In this document: in pieces, positions 24,142-28,692 of the stretch | Layout of the letters: each line of letters begins with the position of its first letter | Numbering within the stretch: position 1 is the stretch's first letter | Position numbers and translations under genes: made by a program | DNA from: Candidatus Parcubacteria bacterium | GTDB taxonomy: Bacteria; Patescibacteriota; Minisyncoccia; Phycocordibacterales; UBA12088 | Assembly (NCBI GenBank): GCA_003694545.1 | Contig: RFKD01000062.1 | Span: 1 to 28,692 of the forward strand | Direction: 5' to 3' | DNA: 28,692 bases | The notes under the pieces: model-generated | Seen by the model: only the letters and a program-made list of their open reading frames with translations | Told to the model about the DNA's origin: nothing | Databases searched by the model: none

Positions 24142-25125
24142 TCATTTTCGCTCGCGTAAGGCTTGTTTGAGCGAAGCGATAAGGTTGACATCACGGGGCT
24201 CCACGCCTCTTGCGCGGGCAACGAGAAACCCCGCCCACGCGCCGACAAAAACAACTCCCCACAGCCCTGCTGAACCGACATCCTGCGCACCGATACGGTG
24301 CGTGCTAACTCCTTGTTCCTCAATCAGCGCGCGCGTCAGCTCAACGCGTCGCGCAATGCGCTTGTCTATTCCTTCTTCGGGAACAAGGAACAGGGCGGCG
24401 ATTTTTTGAGAGGAAATCGCCCACGCTTCCTGCGGGGCGTCAAAGCCTTCTATATCGTTGTGGTTCATTTCCGGGATTTCCGCGTCCCATGCCAATGTCT
24501 TCCCCGTTTCATTGAGAAAAATTTTCCAAAGATGCGCGACCGCTCCATACGGGTGGGGGGCGTACACCGCGGCAAACCTACCCGTGATGAGCGAAGCAAC
24601 CCGTTGCGCAGCCTTCGCCGCGTCCACTTGCCCCAACGTTTCCCCCACCAAGCGAAGATCTTCCAGCACATCCTCCCACCCGGCAAGCGCGGCGATCGCG
24701 CGTGCGCTCCACCCAAGCGCAAGCCGCGGCTGCATACCCGGCGGATGCGGCATTTCAACGAAGGGGGCGTCGGCTTTTTGAGCGAGTTCAAGGAGTGTAC
24801 CGCCAGAAGCTGCCACCGCCACCGGCAATCCCGACCGATAGGCGATATGCCAAGCGTCAAGAGTCTCTTCCGTCTCCCCCGAGTAAGAAGAAAGGATAAT
24901 AAGATCGAAATAATACGCCCATGGCGGAATTCCATAGGAGTTGTGCACCCGCACTTCCCGTGTGTCGCCTCGCGCCGCAAATTGCGCCGCCAGCAAGTCC
25001 GCGGCAAGGTGCGACCCTCCCATACCGCACACCAACACACGCTGTGCGCGCGCGATGCGCCCTCCTTCTTCTCGCCTCGGGTCCCAAAGAAATTGTTGAG
25101 GAAATTGTTGGAGTATCTTTTCCAT
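24142..25125 (-). CDS. bifunctional phosphoglucose/phosphomannose isomerase (SIS domain)
   Basis: Interconverts glucose-6-P or mannose-6-P with fructose-6-P. The 327-residue protein is of the short archaeal/CPR type with two SIS domains. Visible motifs are VLVCGMGGSHLAADLL (about 31-45), the phosphate-binding SSYSGETEETLDAW (79-92), ASGGTLLELAQ (106-115) and the catalytic-region EMNHNDIEG (219-227). An ILGGSS-like end is missing, but VNLIASLKQAL closes the protein as in the family. The start ATG 25125 (MEKILQQFPQQFLWD) has a weak upstream site. A truncated zwf fragment lies 76 bases upstream on the same strand, which suggests that a sugar-phosphate cluster once stood here. Confidence 0.9.
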   Translation of the reverse strand: MEKILQQFPQQFLWDPRREEGGRIARAQRVLVCGMGGSHLAADLLAAQFAARGDTREVRVHNSYGIPPWAYYFDLIILSSYSGETEETLDAWHIAYRSGLPVAVAASGGTLLELAQKADAPFVEMPHPPGMQPRLALGWSARAIAALAGWEDVLEDLRLVGETLGQVDAAKAAQRVASLITGRFAAVYAPHPYGAVAHLWKIFLNETGKTLAWDAEIPEMNHNDIEGFDAPQEAWAISSQKIAALFLVPEEGIDKRIARRVELTRALIEEQGVSTHRIGAQDVGSAGLWGVVFVGAWAGFLVARARGVEPRDVNLIASLKQALRERK

Positions 25126-25201
25126 ACAAAGAAAATAATGAGAGGCAAGGTAAGCGGTGTTGTAAAGGTTTGTGAAGGCATGGCCGCACGTTCCTGGTTT
25201 C

Positions 25202-25429
25202 TCATTGCGGGGCGCGCTCGGCCAAGCTTAGCGAATGCTCTGACTTTTCGCGCACGAACGCCGCGTAATCATCCTGAACTCTCTGGCTGGTCGCGACAGC
25301 AACAACAGAAATATGCGTGGGGTTGTGCTCCGATTGCATGCGCGCAAGCGCCGGCCACAGGCGCGAAAGAGCGAAATCCCCCGTCGCCCCCATAAGGATG
25401 AATGTCGCGGGAAGCTTCTGGTGAAGCAT
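25202..25429 (-). pseudogene. zwf: truncated glucose-6-phosphate 1-dehydrogenase (N-terminal fragment)
   Basis: The 75-codon frame begins MLHQKLPATFILMGATGDFALSRLWPALARM. This is the Rossmann NADP-binding start of G6PDH (usually xxVVFGATGDLAxRKLxPALY). HISVVAVATSQRVQDDYAAFVREK then matches the second strand and helix. The reading ends at a TGA after LSLAERAPQ, whereas a complete enzyme has about 480-500 residues. No continuation of the family is seen in any frame between this stop and the pgi/pmi gene 76 bases on. It is therefore a remnant left by deletion, or less likely a small nucleotide-binding protein of new use. The frame extends 31 codons upstream but overlaps the promoter side of the pilin pseudogene. 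Confidence 0.7.
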
Positions 25430-25484
25430 CACGCCTATTGTACGCCCTTTCCCCTGTTTCCGCATTAGAGCGTATTCTGCTGCT

Positions 25485-26068
25485 ATGCTCAAACCGATGG
25501 CGTTCCAGCGCCAGACACGCAAGGCGTTTACGCTTATCGAACTTTTGGTTTGTCATTACAATTATTGGCACCATTTCCTCAGTCGTGCTCACAAATGTCA
25601 ATAGCGCTCGCACAAAGGCGAAAGCGGCAAAATTAGTTGCGGATACGAAGCAAATCGAAAAAAGCGCTTGCTATGTGGGCGATCGACGAAGGACGCTCGT
25701 TGTGGTGGCATGAAGACACCTGGGGCACCCCCATAGATGAGCCTGAAATTGATTGGATGGTGGAAAATACGCAGTTGGGGCAATACCTCCCGCCGGGAGC
25801 ATCCATAGAAACGAATCGTTATGTGTACGACAACGACGACGACACCTTCGACGCCGATGACGACGGTTGCGCCGACTCGATGCTATGGCGGGGCGTCTCC
25901 CTCAATATTTGGGATCAAAAACTGCTTGATGTCATTGAAATAGCCGATGAAATTACCTAAAACAGCGAAGGGTCTCCCTGTGGGCATCTGGGGTGGGACG
26001 TCGCCGGAGGGAGAGGCTATTACATCAGCTATCACCTCGGCAACAACTCCAACGATATGACGTTTTAA
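25485..26068 (+). pseudogene. decayed type IV pilin-like gene
   Basis: A prepilin reading frame broken three times. It starts MLKPMAFQRQTRKAFTLIELLV, then an extra T in the run at 25549-25551 shifts the frame. The pilin helix continues as VITIIGTISSVVLTNVNSARTKAKAAKLVADTKQIEK. An extra A in the run at 25658-25663 shifts again to ALAMWAIDEGRSLWW and an Asp-rich domain (YDNDDDTFDADDDGCADS). TAA at 25958-25960 then interrupts the frame, after which the same frame reads on as NSEGSPCGHLGWDVAGGRGYY to a final TAA at 26068. Two homopolymer insertions alone could be sequencing errors, but the added nonsense codon favours real decay. The helix resembles the intact pilin at 8590-9081. Confidence 0.8.
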
Positions 26069-26182
26069 GCAACAAAGCAGGCGCGGAAAGCCGCCGCAAC
26101 TTCCCACCCACAGCTTTTCTCCTCCGCGTCAGGTGGTTTAATAAAAGTAAAAAACCGCTTCTGCTCGATAGCGTTCGGCTGT

Positions 26183-26205
26183 AAAAACAAGGGGCGCGCA
26201 TCCCC
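26183..26205 (-). terminator. probable terminator of tRNA-Phe
   Basis: On the minus strand, about 10 bases past the tRNA end, GGGG and CCCC enclose a 7-base loop (26191-26205) and are followed by TTGTTTTT (26183-26190). The stem is short. Confidence 0.45.
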
Positions 26206-26215
26206 ACTTATCAGG

Positions 26216-26289
26216 TGCCTGGGGTCGGACTCGAACCGACGACGCCGGGCTCTTCAGGCCCGCGCTCTAACCAACTGAGCTACCCAGGC
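26216..26289 (-). tRNA. tRNA-Phe (anticodon GAA)
   Basis: A full cloverleaf can be drawn: acceptor GCCTGGG/CCCAGGC, D-arm GCTC...GAGC, anticodon stem CGGGC/GCCCG with loop CTGAAGA (anticodon GAA), variable loop GCGTC, and T-arm GTCGG-TTCGAGT-CCGAC. The discriminator base is A. The encoded bases after it read CCT, so the terminal CCA is not fully encoded and must be completed by a CCA-adding enzyme. Confidence 0.97.
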
Positions 26290-26298
26290 TTTTTTAAA

Positions 26299-26327
26299 AG
26301 TATAGCGCATTTCCGGTGTGTATGCAA
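26299..26327 (-). promoter_or_regulatory. sigma-70-type promoter of tRNA-Phe
   Basis: Minus-strand TTGCAT (26322-26327) and TATACT (26299-26304) with a spacer of exactly 17 bases. The -10 box ends 9 bases before the tRNA 5' end. The -35 box is identical to that of rplY. Confidence 0.7.
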
Positions 26328-26461
26328 AAAACAAGAGGTAGCCACGTCAGTTGTCCCACCCCAGTGGACTTCACTTTTGCCGAAATATCTCTGTGCTTTT
26401 TTTATGAAAACAAGCCACCTGGCGGAAGCGGAGTGATCATCAACAAGCAAGCTGTTTGGGG

Positions 26462-27229
26462 CTAGCGCCGACAATACACTTGAGCCGCGTCATTTACTCC
26501 TTGTTTGAAAAACATGTGATACACAGGACTGTCAAGAAACTTCTGGACCAAACCACAATTAGAACCATTGACTATAGACTGCCATCCCGTAGCATATATC
26601 ACCATGCCAACCTTATCACTCCAACGCAAACTCGGATCGTTCCAAAAGCTTTCAAGATGCGACCGCGGACCGTCGAGAGGGAGCGTTGCTTCTGGCGTTA
26701 GAGGTTGATCGATCGTGTTCCTCCGCCCACTCTGGATTTCGCGAAGTTGGCTTTCCACATCCGACTTAAACCTCTCCATTATTCGTTTGGCTTCCGCTAT
26801 CAGTTGCTGATGCTCTCGTTCTAATTCCCTTTTATCTCGCTTACGCTCGTATATGTTGTCTTTGTTCTCTTGTTGCTTTACAATGATCACATCAAAAGCT
26901 TCCCGACATAGGCTCCTTCTCTGTTGTCCTGCTCGCCACCCGCCACTCGTATCGCCTTGTACAGCTTCACAAACTACATCTCGCACTTCTCGCATCACCC
27001 GAGGAGAAGAGCATCCACTCAATTCAAGCGCGAGTGCCGCAACCATGAACATCTTAGTTAAGCTAGACAGATTCTGTCCAGCTTCACTCATAACTTTTGA
27101 GAGAACTTCGGTAATGCGTTGCGTAAACCGCTCCGGCAATTGCGTGATCTTCGGTTCGGTTACGGGATGTGCTCCGCCATCAAGCGGGGTTGAAAAAGCT
27201 TCTCGCGAACGAGGGAAGAATTCCTTCAT
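26462..27229 (-). CDS. hypothetical protein with internal lipobox-like segment and coiled coil
   Basis: I do not recognise this 255-residue protein. Residues 1-58 are soluble. A short hydrophobic stretch (about 59-73, KMFMVAALALELSGCSS) ends in LSGC, which looks like a lipoprotein lipobox; if translation began at an internal ATG near codon 47 or 60 this would be a lipoprotein signal. Residues about 115-170 form a highly charged coiled coil (QQENKDNIYERKRDKRELEREHQQLIAEAKRIMERFK). The C-terminal 60 residues (SFWNDPSLRWSDKVGMVIYATGWQ to AAQVYCRR) appear globular with two cysteines. ATG 27229 lies 4 bases after the stop of the preceding gene, so both belong to one transcript. About 170 bases to tRNA-Phe downstream hold no gene. 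Confidence 0.68.
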   Translation of the reverse strand: MKEFFPRSREAFSTPLDGGAHPVTEPKITQLPERFTQRITEVLSKVMSEAGQNLSSLTKMFMVAALALELSGCSSPRVMREVRDVVCEAVQGDTSGGWRAGQQRRSLCREAFDVIIVKQQENKDNIYERKRDKRELEREHQQLIAEAKRIMERFKSDVESQLREIQSGRRNTIDQPLTPEATLPLDGPRSHLESFWNDPSLRWSDKVGMVIYATGWQSIVNGSNCGLVQKFLDSPVYHMFFKQGVNDAAQVYCRR

Positions 27230-27233
27230 ATGT

Positions 27234-27656
27234 TCATACGCTTAGAACATTCGTTTCCTCATCCTCTGTGTGCGCGACAGCAGCACACCGCATTATCTTG
27301 CCAAGATTTGCAGTCGCGTCTTCCCACAACTTCACATCTTGCGCTTCCATAGCTTGGCGCATTTTTCGCGCTACGGCGATCAGAGGCTCCCCCACCGCAG
27401 GTGACACCTCCCCCACCAAGCGCCATGCGGCGCATGGATCGCCGGGAAAGAGCCTTTCTGTTAGGAACTGGCGATCGGGGTCATTGAGGCGGGCTTTTTG
27501 CGCCCATCTGTCTAACGCGCTCGCGCATTCTTGGACCTCCTTGCTGTTTGAAGAATATTGCGCGTGCGCCGTGCTCCGGTGCGTGTCGGAACCCGCTCCG
27601 ACACCCTTTCCCTCCACAACGCCCCCCCGCGTGTCATCGCTCCCATCGTGAACCAT
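27234..27656 (-). CDS. hypothetical soluble helical protein
   Basis: No recognised family. The 140-residue protein has a Gly/Asp/Ser-rich, probably flexible first 30 residues (MVHDGSDDTRGGVVEGKG). A mainly helical domain follows (EVQECASALDRWAQKARLNDPDRQFLTERLFPGDPCAAWRLVGE, then VGEPLIAVARKMRQAMEAQDVKLWEDATANLGKIMRC). There is no signal peptide or membrane segment. It is the first gene of a two-gene operon with the lipobox/coiled-coil protein, 4 bases apart. A strong promoter places the transcription start at the ATG. Its partner is probably the adjacent protein, by operon logic only. Confidence 0.65.
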   Translation of the reverse strand: MVHDGSDDTRGGVVEGKGVGAGSDTHRSTAHAQYSSNSKEVQECASALDRWAQKARLNDPDRQFLTERLFPGDPCAAWRLVGEVSPAVGEPLIAVARKMRQAMEAQDVKLWEDATANLGKIMRCAAVAHTEDEETNVLSV

Positions 27657-27663
27657 TAAAGAT

Positions 27664-27691
27664 ATTCTACCAGTTCACGCCCGCGGGTCAA
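27664..27691 (-). promoter_or_regulatory. promoter of the two-gene hypothetical operon
   Basis: Minus-strand TTGACC (27686-27691), a 16-base spacer and an extended TGG-TAGAAT (27664-27669). This is the closest to consensus in the window. The -10 box ends 7 bases before the ATG at 27656, predicting a leaderless transcript. Confidence 0.65.
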
Positions 27692-27696
27692 GAGTG

Positions 27697-27723
27697 TTGC
27701 CTATCGCCACAAAGGTGTATACT
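27697..27723 (+). promoter_or_regulatory. promoter of the glutaredoxin-like gene
   Basis: TATACT (27718-27723) is a near-consensus -10 box. TTGCCT (27697-27702) is a candidate -35 box with a short 15-base spacer. It is divergent from the promoter at 27664-27691, with only a few bases between them. Confidence 0.5.
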
Positions 27724-27745
27724 AGGAGGCGTTATGAGATAACGC
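27724..27745 (+). promoter_or_regulatory. Shine-Dalgarno plus hairpin in the glutaredoxin leader
   Basis: AGGAGG (27724-27729) is a full Shine-Dalgarno sequence but lies 26 bases before the ATG at 27756. Between them GCGTTAT (27729-27735) and ATAACGC (27739-27745) form a perfect 7-bp hairpin with a GAG loop. Folding of the hairpin would bring the site closer to the start codon. Confidence 0.55.
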
Positions 27746-27755
27746 ACAGAGATGT

Positions 27756-28010
27756 ATGGCTTCAGTCGTTATTTACACTTCCCCAACCTGCCACTTTTGC
27801 CATATGGCAAAGGAATTTTTCGCGGAGCACAATGTGGAATACGAAGAGCGCGATGTTGCGTCTAACCCCGAGTTCGCTCGTGAAGTCGTGGAGCGCAGCG
27901 GGCAAATGGGGGTCCCTGTTGTCTTCGTGACGAAAAATGGCGGAGAGGAAGAAATGGTGGTCGGCTTTGATGAGGCACGCCTGCGAGAGGTGCTGAACAT
28001 TCAAGAGTAG
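27756..28010 (+). CDS. glutaredoxin-like thiol-disulfide protein (NrdH/YruB type)
   Basis: An 84-residue thioredoxin-fold redox protein of the cytoplasm. The active site is TSPTCHFC with C12 and C15, followed by MAKEFF. VEYEERDVASNPEFAREVVERSG and the cis-proline motif GVPVVFV then follow, with GFDEARLREVL as the last helix. Length and order match glutaredoxin/NrdH proteins that reduce ribonucleotide reductase or other disulfides. No ribonucleotide reductase gene is nearby, so the partner is not known. ATG 27756 was chosen because the frame matches the fold from its first strand (SVVIYTS). It is followed by a strong GC-rich hairpin, so it is a single-gene transcript. Confidence 0.9.
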   Translation: MASVVIYTSPTCHFCHMAKEFFAEHNVEYEERDVASNPEFAREVVERSGQMGVPVVFVTKNGGEEEMVVGFDEARLREVLNIQE

Positions 28011-28033
28011 GCGCTTTGTGGGTCTTGCTGGCT

Positions 28034-28076
28034 ACACACACCGCGCGCGCCTAAAGGCGCGCGCGGTGTGTGTTTG
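28034..28076 (+). terminator. strong hairpin after the glutaredoxin gene
   Basis: A perfect 18-bp stem, ACACACACCGCGCGCGCC (28034-28051) with its complement at 28056-28073, encloses a TAAA loop. Only three T follow directly, so it may terminate poorly or act in both directions. It separates the glutaredoxin gene from the tRNA-Arg promoter. Confidence 0.6.
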
Positions 28077-28085
28077 TGGTATAAC
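28077..28085 (+). promoter_or_regulatory. extended -10 promoter of tRNA-Arg
   Basis: TGG-TATAAC (hexamer 28080-28085) ends 8 bases before the tRNA 5' end. The -35 position falls inside the preceding hairpin and has no match. Confidence 0.5.
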
Positions 28086-28093
28086 AATGCAAA

Positions 28094-28168
28094 GCCCCCG
28101 TAGCTCAATGGATAGAGCAGCTCCGTCCTAAGGAGAAGATGTGGGTTCGATTCCTGCCGGGGGCACCA
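28094..28168 (+). tRNA. tRNA-Arg (anticodon CCU), CCA encoded
   Basis: The cloverleaf has acceptor GCCCCCG/CGGGGGC, D-arm GCTC...GAGC, anticodon stem GCTCC/GGAGA (one G-A mismatch at its base) with loop GTCCTAA (anticodon CCU), and T-arm GTGGG-TTCGATT-CCTGC with two G-U pairs. It ends ACCA, so CCA is encoded, unlike tRNA-Phe. Its 3' end is the first copy of the element repeated downstream. Confidence 0.93.
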
Positions 28169-28221
28169 ACGCAAGGAGGCGGACGCGGAGCGTTCGCCGA
28201 CTATGCGGTTGATAGCCCCCG
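28158..28221. repeat. array hairpin 1 (unit 1)
   Basis: CGGGGGC (28158-28164), which is the tRNA-Arg acceptor 3' strand, pairs with GCCCCCG (28215-28221). Inside, CAACGCA pairs with TGCG-G-TTG with one bulge, and GGCGGACGC pairs with GCGTTCGCC as the inner hairpin with a GGA loop. Confidence 0.65.
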
Positions 28222-28354
28222 CGGGAAGCGAATGAGGCGCAGCGGGTCCCCAAACCGAAGGTTTGGGGCTGCGCCGAAGCCGGGGTCGCGAGTTCTTAGC
28301 CGCAGCGAGCGCGGAGCGCGAAGCGAGGACTTAGAACTGGTGACCGATTCCTGC

Positions 28355-28417
28355 CGGGGGCACAAAATCAAGGAGTGCGCGGCGAAGCGTCGTGCGACTA
28401 TGATTTTGTGGTCCCCG
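28355..28417. repeat. array hairpin 1 (unit 2)
   Basis: CACAAAATCA (28361-28370) pairs perfectly with TGATTTTGTG (28401-28410). The stem continues through the CGGGG/CCCCG end with one bulge and one G-U pair. The AAGGAG and GCGACT boxes lie inside. The variable stem sequence differs completely from unit 3 but remains paired. Confidence 0.7.
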
Positions 28418-28554
28418 CAGAAAGCAAACTGAGCGCGCCACGAAGTCGCTTCGCGCGAAGCGCGGGGCGGGCACGCGAAACCAGTGTCGCGAGTTCCTAG
28501 CAGATGAGACGCCGCAGGTGGCGAATCTGCTGAGAACTGGTGACCGATTCCAGC

Positions 28555-28615
28555 CGGGGCCACCAGCGCAAGGAGGCGACGCGCAGCGTCCTGCGACTCT
28601 GCGCTGGTGGCCCCG
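28555..28615. repeat. array hairpin 1 (unit 3)
   Basis: CGGGGCCACCAGCGCA (28555-28570) is an exact 16-base inverted repeat of 28600-28615. It encloses AAGGAGG, the inner hairpin GACGC/GCGTC and GCGACT. Confidence 0.75.
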
Positions 28616-28692
28616 CAGGAGGCGAACTAGGACGCAGCGGATCCCCAAACCCCCGCTGGGAGATGCGCCGAAGTCGAGGTCGCGAGGTGTGA

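Larger units (their letters stand above)
28158..28692. repeat. tRNA-Arg-linked tandem array of about 200-bp structured units (continues past window)
   Basis: The tRNA 3' end CGATTCCTGCCGGGGGCAC (28148-28166) recurs exactly at 28345-28363 and with two changes at 28545-28563, spaced 197 and 200 bases apart. Each unit contains the same ordered parts: the tRNA-end copy, an AAGGAG box, a hairpin, GCGACT, a CCCCG that pairs back to the tRNA-end copy, a second hairpin, the sequence GTCGCGAG (28286, 28487, 28680) and a third hairpin closing on GACCGATTCC. Loops and stems vary while pairing is kept. No credible protein is encoded. The third unit is cut by the window end. It could be a tRNA-derived mobile repeat, a tandem integration site or a structured RNA. 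Confidence 0.75.

Noticed and set aside
24298..25395. 365-codon plus-strand open frame
   Set aside because: It is antisense to pgi/pmi and the zwf fragment, both of which show clear family motifs; the translated product is Arg/His-rich without recognisable domains.
25958..25960. TAA recoded as an amino acid in the pilin frame
   Set aside because: TAA ends other genes normally here, for example the 3779-4159 gene, and the same frame already has two frameshifts, so decay is simpler.
28215..28361. intron-containing tRNA or tmRNA
   Set aside because: The ends pair like an acceptor stem, but no D-arm, no 7-base anticodon loop, no GGTTCGA T-loop and no tag reading frame could be found.
28201..28648. 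minus-strand open frames of 105-120 codons across the array
   Set aside because: They follow the repeat period, have no ribosome-binding site or domain, and the hairpin covariation explains the sequence better than coding.
28169..28692. CRISPR array
   Set aside because: The period is near 200 bases and the repeats are imperfect, long and internally paired. There are no short identical repeats with unique spacers and no cas genes.
28169..28692. integron attC sites
   Set aside because: The required RYYYAAC/GTTRRRY core sites are not present at the hairpin ends, and no cassette genes lie between the units.

Overview
The window is GC-rich and gene-dense, with short intergenic gaps and many start codons lacking a Shine-Dalgarno sequence. 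Gene content points to a member of the Candidate Phyla Radiation (Patescibacteria), most likely a Parcubacteria-type lineage. The evidence is small divergent ribosomal and translation proteins, a valyl-tRNA synthetase without the usual C-terminal tail, a zinc-free L31, an archaeal-type phosphoglucose/phosphomannose isomerase, a PrsW-like membrane protease and a SipW-type signal peptidase with TasA/camelysin-like substrates. This placement is inference from content; no 16S gene is present.

Region 1 (1-11416, minus strand) is mostly housekeeping. In transcription order it holds rplY/ctc (L25), a coiled-coil lytic transglycosylase, a type IV pilin-like protein, rpmE (L31 type B), prfA (RF1), an Lnt-like membrane N-acyltransferase, rpsB, tsf, two small membrane proteins, an unusual membrane-tethered Clp/Hsp100 ATPase and a dus gene cut by the window edge. 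Several genes have promoters whose predicted transcription start is a few bases from the start codon, suggesting leaderless mRNAs. tsaD (plus strand) follows and overlaps the next block tail to tail.

Region 2 (12705-19842, minus strand) is a five-gene surface/secretion operon. It encodes a TasA-like protein fused to a beta-helix, a second TasA-like protein with an inserted beta-sandwich, a SipW-type signal peptidase, a lamin-tail-domain protein with a degenerate SipW-type signal, and a secreted or membrane protein with a C-terminal multi-helix anchor. The last three genes are coupled by ATGA overlaps. I infer that the peptidase matures the co-encoded exported proteins, which may build a cell-surface fibre or adhesive layer. 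Two perfect palindromes lie inside the fourth gene.

Region 3 (19843-26068) starts with an AT-rich divergent intergenic region carrying a perfect 26-bp palindrome. It continues with valS, prsW and hsp20 on the plus strand, then pgi/pmi and a truncated glucose-6-phosphate dehydrogenase fragment on the minus strand, then a pilin pseudogene with two frameshifts and a nonsense codon.

Region 4 (26183-28692) has tRNA-Phe(GAA), a two-gene operon of unknown proteins, a glutaredoxin-like gene and tRNA-Arg(CCU). It ends with a roughly 200-bp-periodic array whose units repeat the tRNA 3' end and fold into hairpins with compensatory base changes. The array runs off the window. The two most interesting systems are the Region 2 operon and this tRNA-linked structured array.
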